Source: Actinomycetota bacterium (GTDB taxonomy: Bacteria; Actinomycetota; Thermoleophilia; Solirubrobacterales; Thermoleophilaceae). Taken from it: 19,424 nucleotides of DNA. A program made the position numbers and the translations under genes. Positions 14,688 to 19,424 of this stretch are shown one piece after another; position 1 is the first letter of the stretch, and each line of letters begins with the position of its first letter. Where the stretch lies: the NCBI GenBank assembly GCA_005883295.1, contig VAWV01000219.1, forward strand, positions 1 to 19,424, written 5' to 3'. Below the pieces are notes generated by a model. The model was not told the DNA's origin, did not search any database, and saw nothing but the letters and a program-made list of their open reading frames with translations.

Positions 14688-15839
14688 CTACCAGCGCGGG
14701 CCGACGGAGCGGCCCGAAGCCCAGGCGGCAAGCGCCTTGAACGCCGGGGTCGGGACACCCGTCTGCGTCAGCAGGCTGGTGTCGAACTGACCGCCCGGGT
14801 ACCCGGGCGGGGGCGCGACCAGGAGGTACTGGAGGATCTGGCGCACACGCGGGTAGAGGCGCGCGGCGATCCCGAAAGCCCTCACCAGGTAGGCGGCGCG
14901 CGTGTTGGGCGCTAGCGCGTGCGGACCGCTGCGGTAGTACCCGAACTCCGTGAGGTAGACCGGTAGCGGGGAGCCCGCCGGCGTGGACAGCAACCCCGCC
15001 GCCGCCAGGCAATCGAGCGCGGTCGTGAGGCGGGGCAGCGATCCGATCGTCACGTCGTCCGGGCCCGGGAACGAGCGCTCCGGCGGGTCCGCGAACTCGT
15101 ACGGATGATGCGCGTAGCCGTCCGCGTGAAGCGGCGCGCAGCGGGCGCAGGCCACCGCCCGGAGGAAGCGCAGCGGGGAGATCACCTTCCCCGGCCGGCC
15201 GTGGGGCGAGGTCTCCCCGATCAGAACCTGGGCGCGCGGATCCACCTGCTTGATCGCGGCCCACCCGGCCGCGTAGAGCCGACGGTAAACCGTCGGCGCT
15301 GCCTGGAGCGGAGCGATCCAGGCCACGTGGTTGGGCTCGTTCCAGATCGAGTACCGGTGGATGAGCCCGCGGAAGTGGCGCGCGGCCGAGCGGGCGAAGC
15401 CGGCGAACGATCCGGGCTCGGGCCGGTCCACGCCCACCCGCCCGTCGGCCGTCGCCCAGGCGGGTGCGGGGCCGGCGAGCGCCATCTCGACCTGCACGCC
15501 GTGCGCCCGCGCTGCCCGTACCAGACCGTCGTAGACGGTCCAGTCGTAGATCCGGCCCGCCGGCGGCCGGCGGCGCGTGGCGGAGGCGCCGGCGACGGTG
15601 TGCCACGGCACAACCACGCGGATCCAGCTCACGCCGAGACGGCGCGCCTGCTCGAACGCCAGCTCGCGGCTGTAGTGGTCCTGGCGCACGAAGACCGGGT
15701 CGTCGTCGAGCGCTATCTCGATCCCGCGCGCCGGGGCGCGGGGAGCCCGCCGCCCACCGCCGCCGGAGAGCACCAGGTAGCCGCCCGCGGCAACCGCCAC
15801 CGCCACCAGGACGAGCGCTGCCACCCGTCTTCGCACCAC
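14688..15839 (-). CDS. Membrane-anchored glycoside hydrolase-like protein (clan GH-A fold)
   Basis: 383 residues. N-terminal basic segment and membrane anchor (about 6-25; possible uncleaved signal), a Gly/Arg/Pro linker to about 40, then a predicted TIM barrel. Clan GH-A signatures are clear: RLGVSWIRVVVPW (67-79), YSIWNEPN (163-170) with acid/base Glu168, HADGYAHHPY (238-247), and VYLTEFGYY (294-302) with nucleophile Glu298. The 130-residue spacing between the glutamates is normal for the clan. GH5, GH39 or GH42-like assignment cannot be settled by eye, nor can the substrate; it probably acts outside the membrane on an envelope or environmental glycan. Start: GTG 15839, with TACAGT five bases upstream suggesting a leaderless start. 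It is divergent from the YdeI-like gene and lies upstream of recN. Confidence 0.78.
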   Translation of the reverse strand: MVRRRVAALVLVAVAVAAGGYLVLSGGGGRRAPRAPARGIEIALDDDPVFVRQDHYSRELAFEQARRLGVSWIRVVVPWHTVAGASATRRRPPAGRIYDWTVYDGLVRAARAHGVQVEMALAGPAPAWATADGRVGVDRPEPGSFAGFARSAARHFRGLIHRYSIWNEPNHVAWIAPLQAAPTVYRRLYAAGWAAIKQVDPRAQVLIGETSPHGRPGKVISPLRFLRAVACARCAPLHADGYAHHPYEFADPPERSFPGPDDVTIGSLPRLTTALDCLAAAGLLSTPAGSPLPVYLTEFGYYRSGPHALAPNTRAAYLVRAFGIAARLYPRVRQILQYLLVAPPPGYPGGQFDTSLLTQTGVPTPAFKALAAWASGRSVGPRW

Positions 15840-15844
15840 GCCCG

Positions 15845-15850
15845 ACTGTA
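15845..15850 (-). promoter_or_regulatory. -10 box for a probable leaderless glycosidase-recN transcript
   Basis: TACAGT (TAnnnT) on the minus strand ends five bases before GTG 15839 and eight before GTG 15836. No Shine-Dalgarno is present. No clear -35 was found; the region where it would lie overlaps the palindrome at 15864-15881. Confidence 0.4.
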
Positions 15851-15863
15851 GAGCCGTGCTTGA

Positions 15864-15881
15864 CTCGGGGAATGCCCCGAG
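15864..15881 (+). promoter_or_regulatory. Palindrome enclosing the YdeI-like start codon
   Basis: CTCGGGG-AATG-CCCCGAG is a perfect 7-bp inverted repeat whose four-base loop contains the ATG. The likely Shine-Dalgarno (GGGGA) is in the stem. As RNA it would hide the ribosome-binding site; as DNA it could be an operator in the 32-base divergent control region, where it also covers the expected -35 area of the glycosidase promoter. Confidence 0.35.
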
Positions 15882-16447
15882 ACGACCTCCCCGTCCTCAC
15901 GTTCGCCTCCCGCTCGGAGTGGGACGCTTGGCTTGACGAGCACCACGCCGCCTCCCAGGGACTGTGGATCAAGATCGCCAAGAAGGCGTCCGGGATCGAG
16001 ACGGTGACCCACGCCGAGGCGCTCGAGGCGGCTCTTTGCTACGGCTGGATCGACGGTCAGCGCGACCGCTTCGACGACACCTGGTTCCTGCAGCGCTTCA
16101 CGCCCCGGCGTGCTCGCAGCAGGTGGTCCCAAGTGAACCGGGCGAAGGCGGTCGAGCTGATCGAGCGCGGTCTGATGCAGCCGGCCGGCCTTCGGGAGGT
16201 GGAGCGGGCGAAGGCCGACGGACGCTGGGACGCGGCCTACGAGCCGGTTCAGAGCGCCACCGTCCCCGAGGACCTTCAGCGCGAGCTCGAGCGCAACCCC
16301 GCCGCGCGGGAATTCTTCGAGACGCTGAACAGCCAGAACCGCTACGCGATCCTGTATCGCCTCGCCGACGCGAAGCGGCCGGAGACCCGGACGCGCCGGC
16401 TCGAGCAGTTCGTGGCGATGCTGAACGAGGGACGGACGATCTACTAG
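15872..16447 (+). CDS. YdeI/OmdA-like protein
   Basis: 191 residues, cytosolic by appearance. It matches the YdeI/OmpD-associated family: VLTFASRSEWDAWLDEHH (8-25), GLWIKIAKKASG (30-41), EALEAALCYGWIDGQ (49-63), WFLQRFTPRRARSRWSQVNR (71-90), and the C-terminal helical region with PEDLQRELERNPAAREFFE and SQNRYAILYRL. In Salmonella, YdeI/OmdA is linked to resistance to cationic antimicrobial peptides; the biochemical activity is not established, and function here is unknown. Start: ATG 15872, preceded by CGGGGA. The frame stays open far upstream but that part lies antisense to the glycosidase gene and is rejected. It is one of only two plus-strand genes, divergent from the glycosidase gene and convergent with nadK (10-base gap). 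Confidence 0.85.
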   Translation: MPRDDLPVLTFASRSEWDAWLDEHHAASQGLWIKIAKKASGIETVTHAEALEAALCYGWIDGQRDRFDDTWFLQRFTPRRARSRWSQVNRAKAVELIERGLMQPAGLREVERAKADGRWDAAYEPVQSATVPEDLQRELERNPAAREFFETLNSQNRYAILYRLADAKRPETRTRRLEQFVAMLNEGRTIY

Positions 16448-16457
16448 CGCGACGCGT

Positions 16458-17315
16458 CTAGTACGCCAGCCGCCCGAACTTCTCGCGGAAGCGGTGGTAG
16501 AAGGTGGCGCCGTCCAGCTGCGCGAGGCTCACCTGGTCGTCCCGGAAGCGCAGCTCGACGCTCTCCCCCGGGACCAGCTCGCCCACCGGGCGCCCGTCGG
16601 TGGTGATGTCGACCGCGTCGCGCTCGGACGCGTTCGCCACTCTGAGGGCGTCGCCCGGCGCGACCACGAGCGCGCGGGCGGTGAGGGTGTGCGGCGCGAT
16701 GAAGGAGACGACGTAGCCCTCCACGCCCCATGCCAGGACCGGCCCGCCGTTGGCCAGGTTGTAGCCGGTCGAGCCGACCGGCGTGGCCGCCACCAGGCCA
16801 TCCGATCGCACCCGGCCGAGCTGCTCCGACCCGACCGAGTACTCCAGCGTGGCCACCCGGCTGTTTGCACGGCGGTGGAGGGAGATGTCATTGACGCCCA
16901 TGCGCCGCTGGCCACCGACCTCGGTCTCCAGGGCTGGCATCTTGAGCACGTCGAAGTCGCCGCTCAGGGCCCGATCGATGCCCTCGTCGAGCTGATCGCG
17001 CTCCACGGTCGACAGGAACCCGATGGCGCCGTAGTTGAACCCGAAGACCGGCGCGCCGCTCACTGCGCACGCCCGCAGCGCGGTGAGGATCGTCCCGTCG
17101 CCGCCGAAGACGATGGCCAGGTCCGTAGCGTCGTCCTCGTTCGCGTTCAGTACGCAGCCGTCCTGGTCGTCGATCGAGTGCTTCTCGACCTCGGCCGGTG
17201 GAAACCGCACCTCCACCCCGCGGTCCCGGACCTTCTCGACCAGGCGCAGCACGGCGGCTCGCGTGTCCTCCGGGTAGTGGTGGGTGAAGACCGTGATCCT
17301 GCGGGGTGGCTTCAC
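16458..17315 (-). CDS. nadK: NAD kinase
   Basis: Phosphorylates NAD to NADP with ATP or polyphosphate. 285 residues. Seen: VFGGDGTILTALRA with the GGDGT nucleotide motif (71-75), FGFNYGAIGFLS (91-102), GVNDISLHR (140-148), and the Gly-rich segment DGLVAATPVGSTGYNLANGG (172-191) that binds NAD, followed by the C-terminal all-beta domain with ITTDGRPVGEL (237-247). Complete, with no frameshift. Start: GTG 17315, sharing GTGA with the tlyA stop, as expected for the tlyA-nadK pair. The same frame stays open another kilobase upstream through tlyA and the intergenic region, but that translation has no domain. It ends in TAC-TAG ten bases from the end of the convergent YdeI-like gene. Confidence 0.96.
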   Translation of the reverse strand: MKPPRRITVFTHHYPEDTRAAVLRLVEKVRDRGVEVRFPPAEVEKHSIDDQDGCVLNANEDDATDLAIVFGGDGTILTALRACAVSGAPVFGFNYGAIGFLSTVERDQLDEGIDRALSGDFDVLKMPALETEVGGQRRMGVNDISLHRRANSRVATLEYSVGSEQLGRVRSDGLVAATPVGSTGYNLANGGPVLAWGVEGYVVSFIAPHTLTARALVVAPGDALRVANASERDAVDITTDGRPVGELVPGESVELRFRDDQVSLAQLDGATFYHRFREKFGRLAY

Positions 17316-18103
17316 GGCTCGACCTCCAGGACAGCGGCCTCGATTTCCGGGACCGATCCGCCCCTGTTCGGCTCCGCCAGCCATACGAACGACTCGCGGT
17401 TGCCCGCGGGCCCCGGCAGCTCCGAGGACGCGAAGCCGAGCACCGACCAGCCCGCATCGGTCATCGCGCGTCCGACAGACACGAGCGCGTCCCGGCGCGC
17501 CTCGGCAGAGCGCACCACGCCCCCCTTCCCCACGCGCTCGCGGCCGACCTCGAACTGCGGCTTGACCAGCGCCAGGCAGTCGAATTCCGCGGCGCACGCC
17601 TCCAGCACGGGCGGCAGCACCTTGAGCAGCGATATGAACGACACGTCGACCACCGCGAGCTCGGGCGCGTACGGGAGGATGCGCGGCTCGAGCTCCCGTG
17701 CGTTGGCGCGTTCGATCACGTTCACTCGCGGGTCGTTGCGAAGCCCCCAGTCGAGCTCGCCATAGGCCACGTCGAGCGCCACCACGTGCACGGCGCCGCG
17801 CTTGAGGAGGCAGTCGGTGAACCCGCCTGTCGACGCGCCGACGTCGAGGCAGCGCCGGCCCTCGGGGTCGATGCCGATCCGGTCGAGCGCGTTGGCGAGC
17901 TTGATCCCGCCCCGCGAGACGAACGGCGGCGCCTCGTGCACGGCCAGCTCCACGTCGTCCCGCACCATCTGGCCGGGCTTTGCCGCCGAGCGGCCGTCGG
18001 AGCCGATACGGACCGCTCCCGCGAGCACCGCCGCGGCGGCACTCGAACGACTGTCGAAAAGACCCCGCTCGACAAGGAGCGAGTCGAGCCTCCTCTTGCT
18101 CAT
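17312..18103 (-). CDS. tlyA: TlyA family rRNA 2'-O-methyltransferase
   Basis: SAM-dependent methyltransferase of the TlyA family, which methylates 23S (and in longer forms 16S) rRNA cytidines and determines capreomycin sensitivity in mycobacteria. 263 residues. S4 RNA-binding domain 3-62 (SKRRLDSLLVERGLFDSR), then SRGGIKLANAL with the catalytic-tetrad lysine (68), SAM motif CLDVGASTGGFTD (85-97), VVDVSFISL with Asp153, LVKPQFEVG with Lys181, and GNRESFVW with Glu237. Length and the complete S4 domain resemble the longer, mycobacterial type. Start: ATG 18103, which aligns with the family N-terminus; an upstream in-frame start at 18157 would add 18 residues without similarity. A -10 box ends six bases before the ATG, so the message may be leaderless. 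Confidence 0.93.
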   Translation of the reverse strand: MSKRRLDSLLVERGLFDSRSSAAAAVLAGAVRIGSDGRSAAKPGQMVRDDVELAVHEAPPFVSRGGIKLANALDRIGIDPEGRRCLDVGASTGGFTDCLLKRGAVHVVALDVAYGELDWGLRNDPRVNVIERANARELEPRILPYAPELAVVDVSFISLLKVLPPVLEACAAEFDCLALVKPQFEVGRERVGKGGVVRSAEARRDALVSVGRAMTDAGWSVLGFASSELPGPAGNRESFVWLAEPNRGGSVPEIEAAVLEVEP

Positions 18104-18109
18104 CGGCGG

Positions 18110-18115
18110 AGCGTA
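18110..18115 (-). promoter_or_regulatory. -10 box for a probable leaderless tlyA transcript
   Basis: TACGCT (TAnnnT) on the minus strand ends six bases before the tlyA ATG, placing the predicted transcription start at about the A of ATG. No Shine-Dalgarno is seen directly upstream. The expected -35 (ACCGCC) is poor, which would fit a promoter needing an activator. Confidence 0.4.
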
Positions 18116-18136
18116 TCCGTGACGGGCGCCCCGGCG

Positions 18137-18160
18137 GTTGTGTGCCTCGACGCACACAAC
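18137..18160. promoter_or_regulatory. 9-bp inverted repeat upstream of tlyA (possible operator)
   Basis: GTTGTGTGC, six bases, GCACACAAC: a perfect dyad whose centre lies about 45 bases upstream of the tlyA ATG. Its composition is less GC-rich than its surroundings. If tlyA is leaderless this is a typical position for an activator or repressor site. As RNA it would form a 9-bp hairpin on either strand. Confidence 0.4.
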
Positions 18161-18187
18161 TTTGACGCGGCGGCGGGTAGCTTGCGC

Positions 18188-18217
18188 TTACAAGCTTTCC
18201 CCGCAGCAGACATACAT
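18188..18217 (-). CDS. Possible leader peptide MYVCCGESL
   Basis: A nine-residue ORF beginning at ATG 18217, eight bases after the core of the strong Shine-Dalgarno GGGAGGAG, and ending in TAA. Two adjacent cysteine codons recall cysteine-responsive leader peptides known in mycobacteria. Two other ATGs (18221 and 18213) compete in the other frames. That from 18213 runs 37 codons and stops at 18100 with TGA overlapping the tlyA ATG. Speculative; it would be translated only if a minus-strand transcript begins upstream of about 18235. Confidence 0.2.
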   Translation of the reverse strand: MYVCCGESL

Positions 18218-18269
18218 GCATCACTCCTCCCTTCGAGTGGCTCGCTTTCGGCGGGCCACTCGATTTTTT
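18190..18269 (+). ncRNA. Candidate small RNA ending in an intrinsic terminator
   Basis: A strong plus-strand terminator (18233-18269) has no plus-strand protein gene upstream: the nearest, the YdeI-like gene, ends 1.8 kb away behind convergent genes. A TTGACG hexamer at 18162-18167 could be a -35; the -10 18-19 bases on is poor (GCTTAC or CTTACA). The predicted RNA of about 70-80 bases would have an unpaired TCACTCCTCCC (18221-18231) resembling the 3' anti-Shine-Dalgarno of 16S rRNA, followed by the terminator hairpin. The 5' end is uncertain. Confidence 0.35.
18233..18269 (+). terminator. Rho-independent terminator, plus strand
   Basis: A stem of 13 pairs (T plus CGAGTGGCTCGC against GCGGGCCACTCG plus A, one T-G wobble) with a TTTCG loop, followed directly by six T residues at 18264-18269. 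The minus strand has no T tract after the stem, so the terminator is directional. It is the clearest intrinsic terminator in the window. Confidence 0.8.
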
Positions 18270-18283
18270 GCGTGACGTTGCTG

Positions 18284-18369
18284 CGGGCGGGTGGCCGGCG
18301 AGCATTCCCCACTGCCTCCTGAACGGCAATAGTCGGCAGCGGGGAACGACTGCGCCGGCCACCCGCCCG
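18284..18369 (-). repeat. Long GC-rich hairpin downstream of the czcD-like gene
   Basis: Outer arms CGGGCGGGTGGCCGGCG (18284-18300) and its exact complement (18353-18369) make 17 perfect pairs. After a small internal loop, TTCCCCACTGCC (18305-18316) faces GGCAGCGGGGAA (18335-18346). The only imperfect position is an A-C mismatch in plus-strand RNA but a G-U pair in minus-strand RNA. That favours a minus-strand RNA, such as the 3' end of the czcD-like mRNA or a leader of tlyA. The apical loop is 18 bases. There is no U tract. Confidence 0.6.
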
Positions 18370-18411
18370 AGGGACCGCCCGCGTCCCATCTTCTGGCCCT
18401 TTTGGCGCTTG

Positions 18412-19329
18412 CTAGCTGGTTGGGTCCTTGCCGTGCGGTACTTCCACCTGCAGCAGCTCGCCGCCCTCGTGCTCCACCTGGAGGGTCGTGTGCTCTATCT
18501 CGAAGGCCGTGTGGAGCAGGTGCTCGAGGGAGCGGCGGGCCGCGTGGCAGTCGGTGTCGCGGCCGACCAGCACGTGGGCGGACAGGGCCGGGAAGCCGGA
18601 GGTGACCTCCCAGATGTGGAGGTCGTGGACCTCCACGACGCCCGGCTGGCCCGCGAGGGCGCGGCCGATCGCGTTCGGGTCGACGCCTTCGGGGGCCGCC
18701 TCCAGGAAGACGCGGCCGGAGGCTCGCACCAGGCCGTAACCGGAGCGGACCATCAGGGCGGCGATCGCCAGCGACGCGATCGGGTCTGCCCTGTCGAACC
18801 CGGTGGTGAGGATGACGAGGGCGGCCAGCGCCGTGCCGATGAACGCGTACAGGTCCGTGAGCACGTGCTGAAACGAGCCCTCGACGTTGAGGCTCCGCCG
18901 CTCGGCCCCCGCCAGGATCCCCGCCGCGGCGAGGTTCACCACGATGCCCGCCAGCGCGACCGCCAGGACCGGCCAGGCGTGGACGTCGGGCGGTGACACG
19001 ATCCGCCAGACGCCCTCGTACACGATCAGCGCCGCCAGCACGAGCAGCGTCACCCCATTGGCCTGCGCGGACAGGATCTCGGCGCGTCCGAGGCCATAGG
19101 TCATCGCTCCGCGCGCGGGGCGGGCGGCCAGCCTGGCGGCGACCAGCGACATCCCGATCGCACCGGCGTCGGTGAGCATGTGCCCGGCGTCGGAGAGCAG
19201 CGCCAGCGACGAGGCGAGTATCCCCACCACGACCTCGACCGCCATGAGCCCGAGGATCAGCCCAAGGGCACCGGCCAGCCTGCGCACATCCGCCGGGCTG
19301 GAGGCGCGCGGATGCCCGTGGTGGCTCAT
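18412..19329 (-). CDS. Cation diffusion facilitator, CzcD/ZitB-like zinc exporter
   Basis: Proton-coupled metal exporter in the cytoplasmic membrane, 305 residues. Seen: short His-containing N-terminus (MSHHGHP), six membrane segments (about 17-35, 38-63, 88-108, 118-142, 153-175, 180-200), and a cytosolic C-terminal domain with EVHDLHIWEVTSG and HVLVGRD. The transport site is His50-x-x-x-Asp54 in helix 2 (LSDAGHMLTDAG) and His155-x-x-x-Asp159 in helix 5 (HVLTDLYAFIG). The HD-HD arrangement is typical of zinc-selective members, against DD-HD in YiiP-type proteins. Start: ATG 19329. A partial gene ends 15 bases upstream on the same strand, so it may be in an operon. No metal-regulator gene or obvious Zur/ArsR site was seen. 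Confidence 0.93.
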   Translation of the reverse strand: MSHHGHPRASSPADVRRLAGALGLILGLMAVEVVVGILASSLALLSDAGHMLTDAGAIGMSLVAARLAARPARGAMTYGLGRAEILSAQANGVTLLVLAALIVYEGVWRIVSPPDVHAWPVLAVALAGIVVNLAAAGILAGAERRSLNVEGSFQHVLTDLYAFIGTALAALVILTTGFDRADPIASLAIAALMVRSGYGLVRASGRVFLEAAPEGVDPNAIGRALAGQPGVVEVHDLHIWEVTSGFPALSAHVLVGRDTDCHAARRSLEHLLHTAFEIEHTTLQVEHEGGELLQVEVPHGKDPTS

Positions 19330-19344
19330 GGGAGCGCCCTGCGC

Positions 19345-19424
19345 CTAGGACAAGAGGACGCGCGAGTCGACCGCCGAGAGCACCCGCTCCACGACGGCCT
19401 CCGGGGTCAGCCCGACCTCCTTGT
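19345..19424 (-). CDS. C-terminal fragment of an unidentified protein (runs off the right edge)
   Basis: Only 25 codons and a TAG stop are inside the window, reading KEVGLTPEAVVERVLSAV and seven further residues. The TPEAVVERVL helix recalls the C-terminal end of some MoxR-type AAA+ ATPases, but this is far too little to assign. It is supported as coding by the in-frame stop 15 bases before the czcD-like start on the same strand and by G/C-rich third positions. Confidence 0.45.
   Translation of the reverse strand, partial: KEVGLTPEAVVERVLSAVDSRVLLS

Larger units (their letters stand above)
18104..18411. other. Intergenic region between czcD-like gene and tlyA (308 bases)
   Basis: No convincing protein gene. 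Minus-strand frames are open across it, but their translations match no family. It holds, from right to left, a large GC hairpin (18284-18369), a plus-strand terminator (18233-18269), a CU-rich plus-strand stretch (18221-18232), a minus-strand Shine-Dalgarno with three ATGs (18213-18230), a 6-bp hairpin (AGCTTG/CAAGCT, 18179-18196), a 9-bp dyad (18137-18160) and the tlyA -10 box. This is far more structure than any other gap in the window. Confidence 0.7.

Noticed and set aside
16442..16463. Imperfect palindrome TACTAG...CTAGTA between the YdeI-like gene and nadK
   Set aside because: Both convergent genes end in a Tyr codon TAC and stop TAG, which produces the symmetry. The inner part is not well paired and there is no T tract, so I do not call a terminator.
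17316..18389. Long upstream extension of the nadK frame (643 codons in all)
   Set aside because: It overlaps tlyA in another frame and crosses hairpins and the terminator. The nadK family begins at GTG 17315.
18268..18996. 242-codon plus-strand open frame entering the czcD-like gene
   Set aside because: Most of it is antisense to the zinc exporter. The start lies just after the terminator and no ribosome-binding site or domain is seen.
1..19424. tRNA, rRNA, CRISPR array, insertion sequence or known riboswitch
   Set aside because: None recognised on either strand by eye. There are no regularly spaced repeats, no transposase motifs and no tRNA-like cloverleaf in the gaps, most of which are under 70 bases.

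Overview
The window is very GC-rich, gene-dense bacterial chromosome. Almost every gene lies on the minus strand, often with 4-base stop/start overlaps and GTG or TTG starts. Gene content and order point to a high-GC Gram-positive. Transcribed on the minus strand, tlyA - nadK - (insertion) - recN - steA - mctB/steB-like - MraY-like transferase - pyrG - M20 peptidase - DUF3866 - NUDIX - xerD follows the order known from the Mycobacterium tuberculosis tlyA-ppnK-recN-Rv1697-Rv1698-pyrG-Rv1700-xerD region. The added MraY-like, M20, DUF3866, deoB and PPDK genes suggest a deep-branching actinobacterium, perhaps Thermoleophilia-like. That placement is an inference from memory of synteny, not a search.

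Layout from high to low coordinate, the direction of transcription. A 25-residue fragment of an unidentified gene (19345-19424) precedes a CDF zinc exporter (18412-19329). Next is a 308-base intergenic region (18104-18411), the richest non-coding stretch in the window. It holds a 17-bp GC hairpin with an inner 12-bp helix, a strong plus-strand intrinsic terminator preceded by a CU-rich anti-Shine-Dalgarno-like stretch (a possible small RNA), a minus-strand leader with three start codons in three frames, a 9-bp inverted repeat, and a -10 box next to the tlyA start. tlyA and nadK follow as a coupled pair. A divergent ydeI-like gene and membrane-anchored glycosidase pair (14688-16447) interrupts the classical nadK-recN junction. 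Then come recN, steA, the SteB/MctB-like gene, the MraY-like transferase, pyrG, the M20 peptidase, DUF3866, NUDIX, xerD, deoB and mutM, with short gaps or overlaps. A small plus-strand glutaredoxin gene (2323-2589) sits between mutM and recO and overlaps the mutM 3' end by 74 bases. recO and the first 513 codons of pyruvate phosphate dikinase complete the window.

The genes cover genome maintenance (RecN, RecO, MutM, XerD), nucleotide and cofactor supply (PyrG, NadK, DeoB, NUDIX), rRNA modification (TlyA), and cell envelope or separation (SteA, SteB-like protein, MraY-like transferase). The most promising candidates for something undescribed are the SteA-SteB-transferase unit, the DUF3866 protein coupled to a peptidase and a NUDIX hydrolase, and the tlyA-czcD intergenic RNA region. 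No tRNA, rRNA, CRISPR array or insertion sequence was seen.
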